Shown: in pieces, positions 45,679 through 54,915 of the stretch | How the letters are laid out: each line of letters begins with the position of its first letter | How positions within the stretch are numbered: the stretch's first letter is position 1 | From: UBA981 sp942490995 | Lineage (GTDB): Bacteria > Pseudomonadota > Gammaproteobacteria > Ga0077536 | Assembly (NCBI GenBank): GCA_942490995.1 | Contig: CALOBG010000028.1 | Location: forward strand, 1 to 64,000 | DNA length: 64,000 bases | Reading direction: 5' to 3' | Translations under genes and position numbers: made by a program | Notes under the pieces: model-generated | Database searches by the model: none | What the model was told of the DNA's origin: nothing | What the model saw: the letters and a program-made list of their open reading frames with translations, nothing else

Positions 45679-47351
45679 CTGCGAGCAAAAGCGTCGAGGA
45701 CTTTGCCGCGATTGTGGTCGGTTCAGGCGCCGGCGGCGCGGCCAGCGCCTGGCGCTTATGTCAGCGCGGCTACCGGGTACTGATCCTGGAAGCCGGTCCG
45801 GCCTATGATTTCGCGACTGATTACGCCCTGCACCAGAGCGAGTGGGAACAACGCTACTTCCCGGCAAAGCTGGAAGTCCGGCAACGACAATCCGCGGCAC
45901 CACTGCAACCGCTGCCCGAACGCTACGCGCAGCTGCGCTCCTGGAATCACCTGCGCGGCGGTTTTGTGCAAGGGGATCGAAGAGTGTTCGGCCGCTACGA
46001 TCATGTTGTTGGCCTTGGCGGCAGCACCCTGCATTTCACCGGCGAAGCCCACCGTTTGCTGCCTGCTTCCATGCAGATGCACAGCCGTTTCGGGGTTGCC
46101 GCCGACTGGCCGTTGAGTTACGCACAATTGGAACCGTACTACGATATCGCCGAACACATTATTGGTGTCGCCGGACCGACTGCGGACGTCCGGCAACCGG
46201 GAAGAAAGCCGCCACCATTGCCTGCGCACGCCTTGAGCTTTGCCAGCCAGCAGCTGTTACGCGGCGCAAAAAAGTTGAAGCTCGACTGGCAGGCAAACCA
46301 TCTGGCGGCCCTGTCGGAACCTTATGACGGCCGGCCGGGTTGCAACTATTGCGCTAATTGTGGCCGCGGTTGCCCGCGTGGTGACAAAGGCAGCGCCGAC
46401 GTTACTTTTATCGCCAAGGCCCTGGCCAGTGGCCGCTGTACGGTTCGCACGCAAACCAAAGTTCAGCGTCTGCATACCAGCAGCGATGGCCGCATCAGCG
46501 GCGTTGAATATGTCGACCAGGCGGGTTCGGTTCATATCATCAGCGCGCCCGTTGTCGTGCTCGCCTGTGGCGCGGTTGAAACGCCGCGCCTGTTATTGAA
46601 TTCCCGCAGCGCGGCCGCGCGTGATGGCGTCGCCAATGAATCCGGCGAAGTCGGCAGAAATTTCATGGAAACCCTGTCCTGGTACAGCAGTGGCTTGTAT
46701 CCAACCGCGCTGGGGAGCCACCGCGGTTTGCCGTCGGACAGCATTTGCTGGGACTTCAACGCGCCGGATGCCATCCCCGATGTCGTCGGCGGCTGCCGCT
46801 TTGCGCCGCACATGGCGGAAGCCGATCTGGTCGGGCCACTCAATTATGCCGAGCGCGTCGTGGGCGGTTGGGGCAAAGCCCATCAACAGGCGATGCAGCA
46901 ACAGTTCGGGCGGGTGCTGGCCGTCGGCGCAATCGGCGAGCATCTGCCCAACGAACACAGCTATATCGACCTCGATCCGGAACTCACCGATGGCGACGGC
47001 ATCGCGCTTGCGCGTATTCACAGCCATTTGAGCGAAATGGACATGGCGCGGCTGGAATTCATGGCCAAAACCTGCCGCGCATTACTTGCCGCCAGCGGTG
47101 TCACCGAACTTTTCGAAGAGGCCGGAACGTTCGACATTTTTCATGCAACGCACGTGTTCGGGACCTGCCGCATGGGCACAGATCACCGCAGGACAGTTGT
47201 TGATCCGAGCTGTCGCAGCCATCATTGGAAAAATCTGTACATCACCGACGCCAGCGTTTTCCCCAGCTCCGGCGGGGGTGAGGCGCCATCGCTGACCATC
47301 CAGGCGGTGGCGATCCACGCCGCCGACCGCATCATCGAGGCATTCGCCTGA
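45675..47351 (+). CDS. GMC-family FAD dehydrogenase with cysteine cluster
   Basis: This 558-residue flavoprotein has the FAD motif VVGSGAGGAASAW and VVGLGGSTLHFTGEAHR. Catalytic His residues fall in ATHVFGTCRMG and the final DASVFPSSGGGEAPSLTIQA region. An insertion CNYCANCGRGC (C-x2-C-x2-C-x3-C) matches the 3Fe-4S-binding loop of membrane FAD-dependent glucose/gluconate/sorbitol dehydrogenases. With the small subunit it forms a periplasmic dehydrogenase of unknown substrate. The multi-heme cytochrome c subunit normally encoded next is absent; the small cytochromes at 13 kb are far away. Confidence 0.9.
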   Translation: MTASKSVEDFAAIVVGSGAGGAASAWRLCQRGYRVLILEAGPAYDFATDYALHQSEWEQRYFPAKLEVRQRQSAAPLQPLPERYAQLRSWNHLRGGFVQGDRRVFGRYDHVVGLGGSTLHFTGEAHRLLPASMQMHSRFGVAADWPLSYAQLEPYYDIAEHIIGVAGPTADVRQPGRKPPPLPAHALSFASQQLLRGAKKLKLDWQANHLAALSEPYDGRPGCNYCANCGRGCPRGDKGSADVTFIAKALASGRCTVRTQTKVQRLHTSSDGRISGVEYVDQAGSVHIISAPVVVLACGAVETPRLLLNSRSAAARDGVANESGEVGRNFMETLSWYSSGLYPTALGSHRGLPSDSICWDFNAPDAIPDVVGGCRFAPHMAEADLVGPLNYAERVVGGWGKAHQQAMQQQFGRVLAVGAIGEHLPNEHSYIDLDPELTDGDGIALARIHSHLSEMDMARLEFMAKTCRALLAASGVTELFEEAGTFDIFHATHVFGTCRMGTDHRRTVVDPSCRSHHWKNLYITDASVFPSSGGGEAPSLTIQAVAIHAADRIIEAFA

Positions 47352-47513
47352 CCGGATTCCGGGCCCGCGCCATGTATCGTTACGCGGCCTGGTGGGAACA
47401 AAATGGACGCGGGCTGCGGGAAAATTACCGATAAATGCGCGCCAGGCGATGTTACATTGCAACAACGATCGCCCGGCGCCAAGGCTGCGCTGGCACCGAA
47501 CGAGGTCAGTATC

Positions 47514-48419
47514 ATGAATTCATTTACCGCTTCACGCTTACGATCCCTGTTTCCTAATCGCCTGAATTGGCTCTGGTTTTGCGTGCTTGGTTTAGCCGCA
47601 ACGGTCACCCAGGTACACGCCGGCGGTGGTCCTATCGCACATGATATCGATTTCGAAATCGTCGATTTCTCGGCGACAGGCACGCGACGAATGCCACTGG
47701 GGTTTAATCTGCAGACGGTCGATACGCGTATCGATTTTGTCCTCAGTGCAGAAACAGTTGGCACCGGCAACACCATCATTCGCGAAGACGGTGATGGCGA
47801 TCTGCTGCTCGAGCTCGGTGAAAACACTTTTGTCGAAAGCAGCTTCGTGTTCAAGCTCGATATCAGTTTCACCGATATTGACCCGGCATTTAACTTTGCC
47901 GGTTCTCTGGCCGGCCCGGCGCTGGGTGAAACGATTACCTTTCACCAGGTTGAATTCATGATGGGCGATGACCCGTTTGTGCCGCAATGCCCTGTCGGCT
48001 TTGGCGCGTTCGGCGGTTGCGGCATTCTGGCCGACACCGACGATTACGATCTGGGTCCGCTCAATGCAGCCCTGCCGCTGGGTTTCGACGTCAATGGCGA
48101 TACGATCGATGACGAGATCACCACGGTGAAAATAGCGGGGTCAAACGAGCTCAACCAGCCGGGGCTCGAGATCACGTTTGGTGATAACCCCGATACCGTC
48201 ATCGATGGCGACGTTGTCACGCAGGATTACATTGTCACCATCGATTGGTTGATCAACATCAATCCCGACGTCGAGATCGCTCTGACCGGTCTGGCGACCG
48301 TGCAGACTACCGCGGACCCGGCCACGGTGGTCCCGCTACCCGCGGCGGCGTGGTTGTTGGGGCCCGTGCTGGTGGGCGTATTCGCAGTGGCCCGCCGGCG
48401 ACCTGCCCTGCATCACTGA
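47514..48419 (+). CDS. secreted protein with VPLPA-CTERM sorting signal
   Basis: ATG at 47514 with GAGG upstream gives 301 residues: signal peptide up to TQVHAGG, a beta-rich body with calcium-binding-like acidic runs (EDGDGDLLLELGE, FDVNGDTIDDEI), and the C-terminal signal VPLPAAAWLLG, hydrophobic stretch, ARRR. This is the exosortase VPLPA-CTERM type, different from the PEP-like signal at 8242. The protein is probably an exopolysaccharide- or surface-associated adhesin-like protein. No exosortase gene is nearby. Confidence 0.85.
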   Translation: MNSFTASRLRSLFPNRLNWLWFCVLGLAATVTQVHAGGGPIAHDIDFEIVDFSATGTRRMPLGFNLQTVDTRIDFVLSAETVGTGNTIIREDGDGDLLLELGENTFVESSFVFKLDISFTDIDPAFNFAGSLAGPALGETITFHQVEFMMGDDPFVPQCPVGFGAFGGCGILADTDDYDLGPLNAALPLGFDVNGDTIDDEITTVKIAGSNELNQPGLEITFGDNPDTVIDGDVVTQDYIVTIDWLININPDVEIALTGLATVQTTADPATVVPLPAAAWLLGPVLVGVFAVARRRPALHH

Positions 48420-48431
48420 CGCGGAGCAGTT

Positions 48432-48447
48432 GAACCCGAACGGGTTC
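48432..48447. terminator. small hairpin between convergent genes
   Basis: GAACCC (48432-48437) pairs with GGGTTC (48442-48447) around GAAC, between the VPLPA-CTERM gene and the convergent DUF1329 gene. There is no T-run, so a stop function is uncertain. Confidence 0.35.
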
Positions 48448-48512
48448 GGCGTTTCGGGATACACCGCGCAAGCGAGCGCGGGCAAATACTTCCAGAGTTC
48501 TGATCGGGACGC

Positions 48513-49748
48513 TCAGCGCCCCTTGCTGCGCAGCGCCTGCACGGCGAAATCACTGGCCTTGAATTTATTTGCATCGATTTCCGTGCGCGGCTGCAGCGTC
48601 GTGCAGTGCTCGGCCTGCAGATCGATCATCGTTACCGCATCGAGGATGGGCACGTGGCTGCCACGATTGATCGGCAGATGGTGATCGGGATGCGAGTAGG
48701 CCGCGATGGCGAATTTCCACAGTTTGCCGCGATTGTCATACAGACGCCCGTAGGCCGGCGCGTAGGTTTCCGCATCCACGTAATAGAGCCGTTTGGAGAG
48801 CGGGTGTTCGGACCAGTTGGGCACCGCTTCAACAATGTGCGCCGTGCGGAACTGCCACGCTACCTGGGGGTAACACCCGCCGCGTCCGCCAAAGGCGACG
48901 AAATGGAATCCGTCGGTGCCGCCGGGTCGATCGCCGAGCGTGACAGCGTCGTGGCGAAAAAACGGTAACAGCACCTGGCGGGTGCCGAGGTAGCGCCAGC
49001 TCATGTCCATGATGCGGCCGTTATAGCCGAGGAAATCCTCGATCATGATGTCGCTGCCCAGAAACGCATCGGTGTTCTGACCGGTCGGCAGGCGGCGCAC
49101 GCGGCGCTGGGTGCCGAGGTACAGCCAGCCCTCTTCCTGGCGGGTGTCGTCCTCGAGGCGGTGGATCAGCAGCTGGGTATTACGGATATCGGGCGGCGCG
49201 ATCACACGCAGATACAACGCATTGAATATACCCGATGGGTTATCCGGCAGGTCCGGCAGTGGCGCCTGCACGGTGCGGTGCATGAAGCGCAGACTGGCGG
49301 CCTCGAATGACAGTTCGCGCTCGACCTTGTCGTTGCGCATGTTGCGGTACTGCCAGTAGAACGGGCTGATGATGCCGCCATCACCGGCCCAGGCGTAGCG
49401 CATATTCCAGGCGATCTTCTCGCCCGCCCGCGGATCTTCGCTGCTCGGCGGCGCGGGGAACGGGCGCCCGGCGACATAGCCTTCGAGTTCGCCCGGTGCG
49501 GATCCGAGGCGGGTCTGGCCGTTCTGTGCCGCGCTGGCCGCGGCATAATCCGGATGGACAGGAAAACCCTCGCTGGCGGTTACCGTGATGCTCAGGTCGC
49601 CGGCGGCGATCAGCGTGACCAGGGTTTCGTCGAGCAGGTCTGCGTACTCGGCGATATTGCCGGCGTCGAGGCGGGTTCCGGGCGACGGCTCGCGCGCATC
49701 GGCGAGTCCGATACTCACGGTGAATATCACGGCAAACAGGGCTTTCAT
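48513..49748 (-). CDS. second DUF1329 periplasmic protein
   Basis: This 411-residue protein starts at ATG 49748 with AAGGAA upstream and has a signal peptide MKALFAVIFTVSIGLADA. It shares with the 41755 protein YVAGRPFP, DIRNTQLLIHRLEDD, WLYLGTQRRVRRLPTGQNTD, FLGSDIMIEDFLGYN and SKRLYYVDAETY. It is a distant paralogue, shorter at the N-terminus, and has no DUF1302 or RND neighbour. It is divergent from the intradiol dioxygenase gene; a plausible -10 (TATACT, 49853-49858) for the latter lies in the 158-bp gap. Confidence 0.9.
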   Translation of the reverse strand: MKALFAVIFTVSIGLADAREPSPGTRLDAGNIAEYADLLDETLVTLIAAGDLSITVTASEGFPVHPDYAAASAAQNGQTRLGSAPGELEGYVAGRPFPAPPSSEDPRAGEKIAWNMRYAWAGDGGIISPFYWQYRNMRNDKVERELSFEAASLRFMHRTVQAPLPDLPDNPSGIFNALYLRVIAPPDIRNTQLLIHRLEDDTRQEEGWLYLGTQRRVRRLPTGQNTDAFLGSDIMIEDFLGYNGRIMDMSWRYLGTRQVLLPFFRHDAVTLGDRPGGTDGFHFVAFGGRGGCYPQVAWQFRTAHIVEAVPNWSEHPLSKRLYYVDAETYAPAYGRLYDNRGKLWKFAIAAYSHPDHHLPINRGSHVPILDAVTMIDLQAEHCTTLQPRTEIDANKFKASDFAVQALRSKGR

Positions 49749-49906
49749 GGGCTGTTCCTTCGATGTCGTGCTGATTCAGGCGACAGCGAGCGGCAGCCGC
49801 ACGCCACCATGATACGTGAATCGCTGAGCCACGCCGTGACGCCCGCTTCATTTATACTGCCACGCGCAACATCGCGTCACAGCCGGTACGTCCGAGGAGT
49901 TCGAGC

Positions 49907-50776
49907 ATGAAAGATTTTACCGTCGACAATCTGACCGACGAGGTCATCAAAGCCTACACGACGAATGCTGAATCGCCGCGGATGAAACAGATTTTCGCCG
50001 CCCTGATCACGCACCTGCACGGCTTCATCAAGGACGTAGAGCTGACCGAGGCGGAATGGTTCGAGGCGATCCAGTTTCTCACCGCGACGGGGAAAAAGTG
50101 CGACGACAAGCGCCAGGAGTTTATCCTGCTGTCGGATACGCTCGGTGCGTCGATGCTGGTCGACGCCATCAACCACCCCAAGGGTGGCGCGGGCACGGAA
50201 TCGACGGTACTTGGACCGTTCTACGTACCCGGCGCGCCGGAGATGCCTTATGGCGGCGATGTGCGACGGCGCCACCTCGACGAAGCCAAACCCTGCCTCG
50301 TGACCGGAAAAGTCACCAGCGCCGATGGTCAACCACTGGCCGGCGCCACGCTCGACATCTGGCAGACGGCGGCCAATGCCTTATACGATGTTCAGGATGC
50401 CGACGCGCCGGAGTGGAATCTGCGCGGCAAATTCACAACCAATGCGCAAGGTGAATACGCCATCGTCACCGAACAGCCGGTGTCTTACGCGGTGCCCACC
50501 GATGGTCCGGTGGGCAGCATGCTGGACGCCGCCGGTCGCCATGCTTTTCGTCCCGCGCACCTGCATTTCGTGGTTTCGGCCGACGGCTACGAGCCACTGA
50601 CCACGCACATCTTTGTCGACGGCGATAAGTATCTCGACTCCGACGCGGTGTTTGCCACCAAGGCCAACCTGGTCGGTCATTTCGAACCGTGCCGGGACCG
50701 CGAACTCGGTAAGCAGTTTGGTCTCGAAGCGCCGTTCGTGCGGCTGCAGTTCGATTTCGGCCTGATGGCGAGCTGA
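49907..50776 (+). CDS. intradiol ring-cleavage dioxygenase, hydroxyquinol/catechol 1,2-dioxygenase type
   Basis: The 289-residue enzyme has an N-terminal helical dimerisation domain and an iron site made by Tyr about 160 (ANALYDVQD), Tyr about 194 (PVSYAVPTDG), and His about 218 and 220 (RPAHLHFVV). The run LDIWQTAANALYDVQDADAP is closer to hydroxyquinol 1,2-dioxygenases than to standard CatA. It cleaves catechol or hydroxyquinol between the hydroxyls to a muconate or maleylacetate precursor, giving an ortho route beside the meta pathway at 24-36 kb. No muconate cycloisomerase or maleylacetate reductase is adjacent. Confidence 0.92.
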   Translation: MKDFTVDNLTDEVIKAYTTNAESPRMKQIFAALITHLHGFIKDVELTEAEWFEAIQFLTATGKKCDDKRQEFILLSDTLGASMLVDAINHPKGGAGTESTVLGPFYVPGAPEMPYGGDVRRRHLDEAKPCLVTGKVTSADGQPLAGATLDIWQTAANALYDVQDADAPEWNLRGKFTTNAQGEYAIVTEQPVSYAVPTDGPVGSMLDAAGRHAFRPAHLHFVVSADGYEPLTTHIFVDGDKYLDSDAVFATKANLVGHFEPCRDRELGKQFGLEAPFVRLQFDFGLMAS

Positions 50777-50805
50777 GCGCCATTCGGGACTGGCGTTAAG
50801 CGGAC

Positions 50806-52140
50806 TCAGATCTCGATGTGCGCCCAGGTCCGGCGCGCCCAGAAGCTGGCGAATACACCGGCCTGCACCGCACGGTAGAGCACCTGCAGCAGCCACACCG
50901 CGGTCAGTCCGTAGCCCATTACCGGACCGGCGAGAAAGGCCAGCGGCAAAAACAACAGCCATTGACTGGCGATCGCGACGCGCATGGCGCGGCGCGTGTC
51001 GCCGGCGCCGAGCAGGGCATTCTGCAGGACCACGCCGACGGCTTCGAACACCATGCTGATCCCGACCAGGCGCAGCGGCCACAGGGTCAGCGCCAGGGTT
51101 TCCGGCTCCAGGGTATAAATCAGCGACAGCACCTGCTCCGGCACCAGCACCATCGGCAGGCCCAGCAGCCCCATGGTCACCACCGCAACCTTGACCACGT
51201 CCCACGCCCAGCGCGCGGCATCGTCGCGATCGCCGCGTCCCAGCGCCTGGCCGACCAGGGTCGCCGCCGCCAGTCCCATACCCATGCCCGGCAGCAGCGC
51301 AACCAGCATGACGTTCATCAGCACGTTGGCGCCGGCGACTTCGGCGGTACCGATCAGGCCGATGATCCAGAACGTGGCGAGAAAACCGGCGGAAAAAAAC
51401 ACCTGCTGAATGCTGGTCGGCAGGGACAGGCTGACCAGGCGCCTGACGTCGTCTTTACTCGGCAACGCCTGCAGGAAACCGAACTCGCGCGCGTAGCGCA
51501 GGCCGAAAAAAACATACACCGCGGTGCCAAACCCGAACGCGCAAACGGAGGCGATCGCGGCGCCCTCGACACCCAGCGCCGGGGCGCCGAAATGGCCGAA
51601 GATGAGCATATAGTTGAGCAGAATATTGAGCGCGTGCATGGCGATCAGCGTGGTCATGTACAGGCGGGTCATGTCGATCGCGTTCCAGTAGCCGCGGAAC
51701 GCGAAGTTCATGGCCAAAAATAAGATCCCGGCGGCGCGGATCTGCAGGTACGGCACACCGAGTTCAAGGACGCGCGCGTCGTCGTTGACGAACGGGTAGA
51801 AGGTCGGCGCTGCGACGATCACGAGCACGCTCAGCACCGGCGCGACGATCGCGACGATGATGAGCGCCGCGTTGAGGAAGTGCCCGGTCTCACGCTGGCG
51901 CCCCTGGCCCTTACGGCGGGACGCGCAGGCCTGCACGCCGGTCGACAGGCCGAGAATGATCGACTGCGCAACAAACAGCATGAAGCCGCCATAACCGACC
52001 GCGGCCAGCGCGGCGTTGCTGCTGTCGAGACGGCTGACCATCGCCGTATCAACCAGGTTGAGGATGTTCTGCGACATCATGCCGCCAATGGTCGGCAGGG
52101 CGAGGGCGAGGATACGGTTGAGGCGTTGTTGGTCGAGCAC
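50806..52140 (-). CDS. MATE-family multidrug/sodium antiporter
   Basis: This 444-residue protein starts with GTG at 52140 (LDQQRLNRILALALPTIGGM) and has about 12 hydrophobic helices; the two symmetric halves are visible in repeated ALPTIGGMMSQNILNLVD and SLPTSIQQVFFSAGF segments. MATE pumps export cationic or aromatic drugs using Na+ or H+. It is divergent from the amidase and convergent with the intradiol gene. Substrate unknown. Confidence 0.92.
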   Translation of the reverse strand: MLDQQRLNRILALALPTIGGMMSQNILNLVDTAMVSRLDSSNAALAAVGYGGFMLFVAQSIILGLSTGVQACASRRKGQGRQRETGHFLNAALIIVAIVAPVLSVLVIVAAPTFYPFVNDDARVLELGVPYLQIRAAGILFLAMNFAFRGYWNAIDMTRLYMTTLIAMHALNILLNYMLIFGHFGAPALGVEGAAIASVCAFGFGTAVYVFFGLRYAREFGFLQALPSKDDVRRLVSLSLPTSIQQVFFSAGFLATFWIIGLIGTAEVAGANVLMNVMLVALLPGMGMGLAAATLVGQALGRGDRDDAARWAWDVVKVAVVTMGLLGLPMVLVPEQVLSLIYTLEPETLALTLWPLRLVGISMVFEAVGVVLQNALLGAGDTRRAMRVAIASQWLLFLPLAFLAGPVMGYGLTAVWLLQVLYRAVQAGVFASFWARRTWAHIEI

Positions 52141-52304
52141 GGTGTTGGGTGTCTGTTGGCGTACGCGACGCGAACGGCGCGGGTGGGGCGCCGGCTATTC
52201 TACGCCAATTGCTGACCGTGCGCCGGTGCACACGCGCACGCGGCAAATGTCGTCGCGGCGCGATCGCTGGCACAATAGCGAGACTTTCGAGCAGGGATCA
52301 GGCA

Positions 52305-53741
52305 ATGAATGACTTCGGCGACATGGACGCGACCGCCCTGGCCGAACTGGTGCGCAGCGGTGAGGTGAGCGCGCTGGAGTTGGTCGATGATGCCATCCGT
52401 CGCTGCGAGCAGGTCAATGGCACCCTCAATGCGGTCATCACCGACATGTTCGATCACGCGCGCGCGCAAGCCTGCACGCCGCCGACGGATGCGCCGTTCT
52501 GCGGCGTGCCGTTTCTGATGAAGGATTTCGCCGCCGAGATCGCCGGTGTTCCGTTTTACGAAGGCAGCCGTTTCCTCGACGGCTATACGCCGCGTGAAAA
52601 CAGCGTGATTTATGATCGCTTTTGTCGTGCCGGCCTGATCACGATCGGGAAAACCAACCTGCCCGAGTTCGCGATTGGGGTGACCACCGAACCGGTCCTA
52701 TTCGGCGCCACCCACAACCCCTGGGATCCGGCCCGCACGCCGGGCGGTTCCAGCGGCGGCGCGGCGGCCGCGGTTGCGGCGCGGGTGGTGCCGATGGCGC
52801 ACGGCAACGACGTCGGCGGTTCGATCCGGATCCCGGCCTCGGCCTGTGGCCTGGTCGGGCTCAAACCCAGCCGCGGCCGCGCCACGCTGGCGCCGCACTA
52901 CGGCGATATCCTGGCCGGCTATTTTGTCGAACTCGGACTGACCCGCAGCGTGCGTGACTGCGCCGGTCTGCTCGATGCCATCGCCGGCCCGGCCGTCGGC
53001 GAACCGTATCTGGCGCCGGCGCCGGCCGGTGCTTACCGGGCGGAGGTCGGCAGGTCGCCGGGACGCCTGCGGATCGGTTACTCGACAGTCACGCCGCTCG
53101 GCGATCCGCTGGACCCGGAATGTGTCGCGGCGATCGAAAAAACCGCCGCCTTGTGTGCTTCGCTCGGCCACGAAGTAGTACAGGCCGCGCCACAGTTCGA
53201 CGCCATGGAACTATGGACCAAGTACACCACGCTGCTGGCCTCGCTGGTGGCGTGGGCGATCGCGGACTGGGCGCGGCGCGTCGACCGCGAACCGGCACCG
53301 GAGTACTTCGAACCTTTCGTGTGGGCTTTTGCCGAGCGCGGCCGCGCGCTGGGCGCCGCCGACTACCTGCTCGCCATGCAGGACGTGCAGACCCAGATCC
53401 GCGCGCTGTCGGCGTTCTACGAAACCCATGACCTGTGGCTGACCACCACCCTCGGTCAGCCGCCGGTTGAACTCGGCACCCTGGTTTACAGCGGCGATCC
53501 GTTTGAACTGCGCCGGCGCATGGCGAAGTTTTCGCCTTACACTTACCTGACCAACGCAACCGGCCAGCCGGCCATTTCGCTGCCGCTGCACGTCAGCGCC
53601 ACGGGTCTGCCGATCGGTCTGCATTTCACTGCGCGTATGGGGCGCGAAGATGTCCTCATACGTCTCGCCGCGCAACTCGAGCAGGCCTCGCCATGGGCCG
53701 CTCGCAAGCCGGAAATCTGCGCCACACCATCCGGTGACTGA
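52305..53741 (+). CDS. amidase signature family enzyme
   Basis: ATG at 52305 gives 478 residues; the open frame upstream lacks family sequence. The Ser-cisSer-Lys triad is present: Lys in PFLMKDFAAE (about 73), cis-Ser in TPGGSSGGAAAAVAAR (about 149), nucleophile Ser in GNDVGGSIRIPASA (about 173). It hydrolyses a small or aryl amide to the acid and ammonia; substrate unknown. It stands alone, with no GatB or GatC nearby. The 229 bp downstream contain the cysD promoter region. Confidence 0.93.
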   Translation: MNDFGDMDATALAELVRSGEVSALELVDDAIRRCEQVNGTLNAVITDMFDHARAQACTPPTDAPFCGVPFLMKDFAAEIAGVPFYEGSRFLDGYTPRENSVIYDRFCRAGLITIGKTNLPEFAIGVTTEPVLFGATHNPWDPARTPGGSSGGAAAAVAARVVPMAHGNDVGGSIRIPASACGLVGLKPSRGRATLAPHYGDILAGYFVELGLTRSVRDCAGLLDAIAGPAVGEPYLAPAPAGAYRAEVGRSPGRLRIGYSTVTPLGDPLDPECVAAIEKTAALCASLGHEVVQAAPQFDAMELWTKYTTLLASLVAWAIADWARRVDREPAPEYFEPFVWAFAERGRALGAADYLLAMQDVQTQIRALSAFYETHDLWLTTTLGQPPVELGTLVYSGDPFELRRRMAKFSPYTYLTNATGQPAISLPLHVSATGLPIGLHFTARMGREDVLIRLAAQLEQASPWAARKPEICATPSGD

Positions 53742-53871
53742 ACAACATAACGATTGATAACGACATCTACGTTGCGATCTCGACGCCAACGTCGAACGCT
53801 TTGCCGACGTTGCCTGGACGACGCGCGAAGCGATCGCCTGCGCACTTTGAAACAAACAATCGCGGCCGGCC

Positions 53872-53926
53872 TGCTATACTACGTGCCGCGGCGCGCGCAC
53901 GGTTGCGGGGTTATAAGCTTATAACC
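53872..53926 (+). promoter_or_regulatory. extended -10 promoter and 18-bp palindromic operator upstream of cysD
   Basis: TGCTATACT at 53872-53880 is an extended -10 (TGn plus TATACT); no good -35 is seen at the usual distance. A perfect palindrome GGTTATAAGCTTATAACC lies at 53909-53926, about 22-40 nt downstream of the expected start and 45 nt before the cysD ATG. Its place fits a repressor site or leader regulator. It is AT-rich in a GC-rich setting, so chance is less likely. Confidence 0.6.
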
Positions 53927-53970
53927 GTCAGGCTCGCCAGCCGCGCCACGATCACCGCCCAGAGCACCTT

Positions 53971-54882
53971 ATGTCGACCTATACGCTGACCCATCTCAAA
54001 CAGCTTGAGGCGGAGAGTATCCACATCATTCGCGAAGTTGCGGCCGAATTCAGCAAGCCGGTCATGCTGTACTCGATCGGCAAGGATTCGGCGGTGATGC
54101 TGCACCTTGCGCGCAAGGCGTTCTTCCCGGCGCGACTGCCGTTCCCGCTGCTGCATGTCGACACCACCTGGAAGTTCCGCGAGATGATCGAGTTTCGCGA
54201 ACGTTATACGCGCGACGAACTCGGCCTCGAGGTCCTGGTGCACACCAACGAAGCCGGTCTCAAGCTCAACATCGATCCCTGGCAGGATAGTGAAAAGCAC
54301 ACCGAGCTGATGAAAACCGACGCGCTGAAGCAGGCGCTCGACAAGTGGTCGTTCGACGCCGCTTTTGGTGGAGCACGGCGTGACGAAGAGAAGTCGCGCG
54401 CCAAGGAGCGGGTGTTTTCGTTCCGTGATCGCAATCACCGCTGGGATCCGAAGAATCAACGCCCGGAGCTGTGGAACCTGTACAACGCCAGGATCAACAA
54501 GGGCGAGAGCATTCGCGTGTTTCCGCTATCGAACTGGACGGAGCTGGACATCTGGCAATACATCCACCTCGAAGCGATCCCGATCGTGCCGCTGTACTTC
54601 GCCGCGGAGCGGCCGGTGGTCATGCGTAACGGCGTGCTGACCCTGGTTGACGATGAACGCCTGGTCCTCAAGCCCGGCGAACAGGTGGAACGCAAAATGG
54701 TTCGCTTTCGTACCCTTGGCTGTTACCCGCTGACTGGCGCAGTCGAGTCGAGCGCAACCACGCTGCCGGAGATCATTCAGGAAATGCTGCTCGCGACGAG
54801 CTCGGAGCGCCAGGGGCGGGTGATCGACAAGGATGAAGGTGGCGCCGGTATGGAAGAAAAGAAACGCCGCGGCTATTTCTGA
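53971..54882 (+). CDS. cysD: sulfate adenylyltransferase subunit 2 CysD
   Basis: This 303-residue protein is of standard length. The PP-loop-like MLYSIGKDSAVMLHLARKAF, LHVDTTWKFREMIEFRERY and FGGARRDEEKSRAKERVFSF are diagnostic. CysD forms APS from ATP and sulfate, driven by GTP hydrolysis in CysN, as the first step of sulfate assimilation. The cysNC gene starts 33 nt downstream. Confidence 0.97.
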   Translation: MSTYTLTHLKQLEAESIHIIREVAAEFSKPVMLYSIGKDSAVMLHLARKAFFPARLPFPLLHVDTTWKFREMIEFRERYTRDELGLEVLVHTNEAGLKLNIDPWQDSEKHTELMKTDALKQALDKWSFDAAFGGARRDEEKSRAKERVFSFRDRNHRWDPKNQRPELWNLYNARINKGESIRVFPLSNWTELDIWQYIHLEAIPIVPLYFAAERPVVMRNGVLTLVDDERLVLKPGEQVERKMVRFRTLGCYPLTGAVESSATTLPEIIQEMLLATSSERQGRVIDKDEGGAGMEEKKRRGYF

Positions 54883-54915
54883 GCGGTCGTAGCAACGCGC
54901 AGTCGGTACCCCTGT

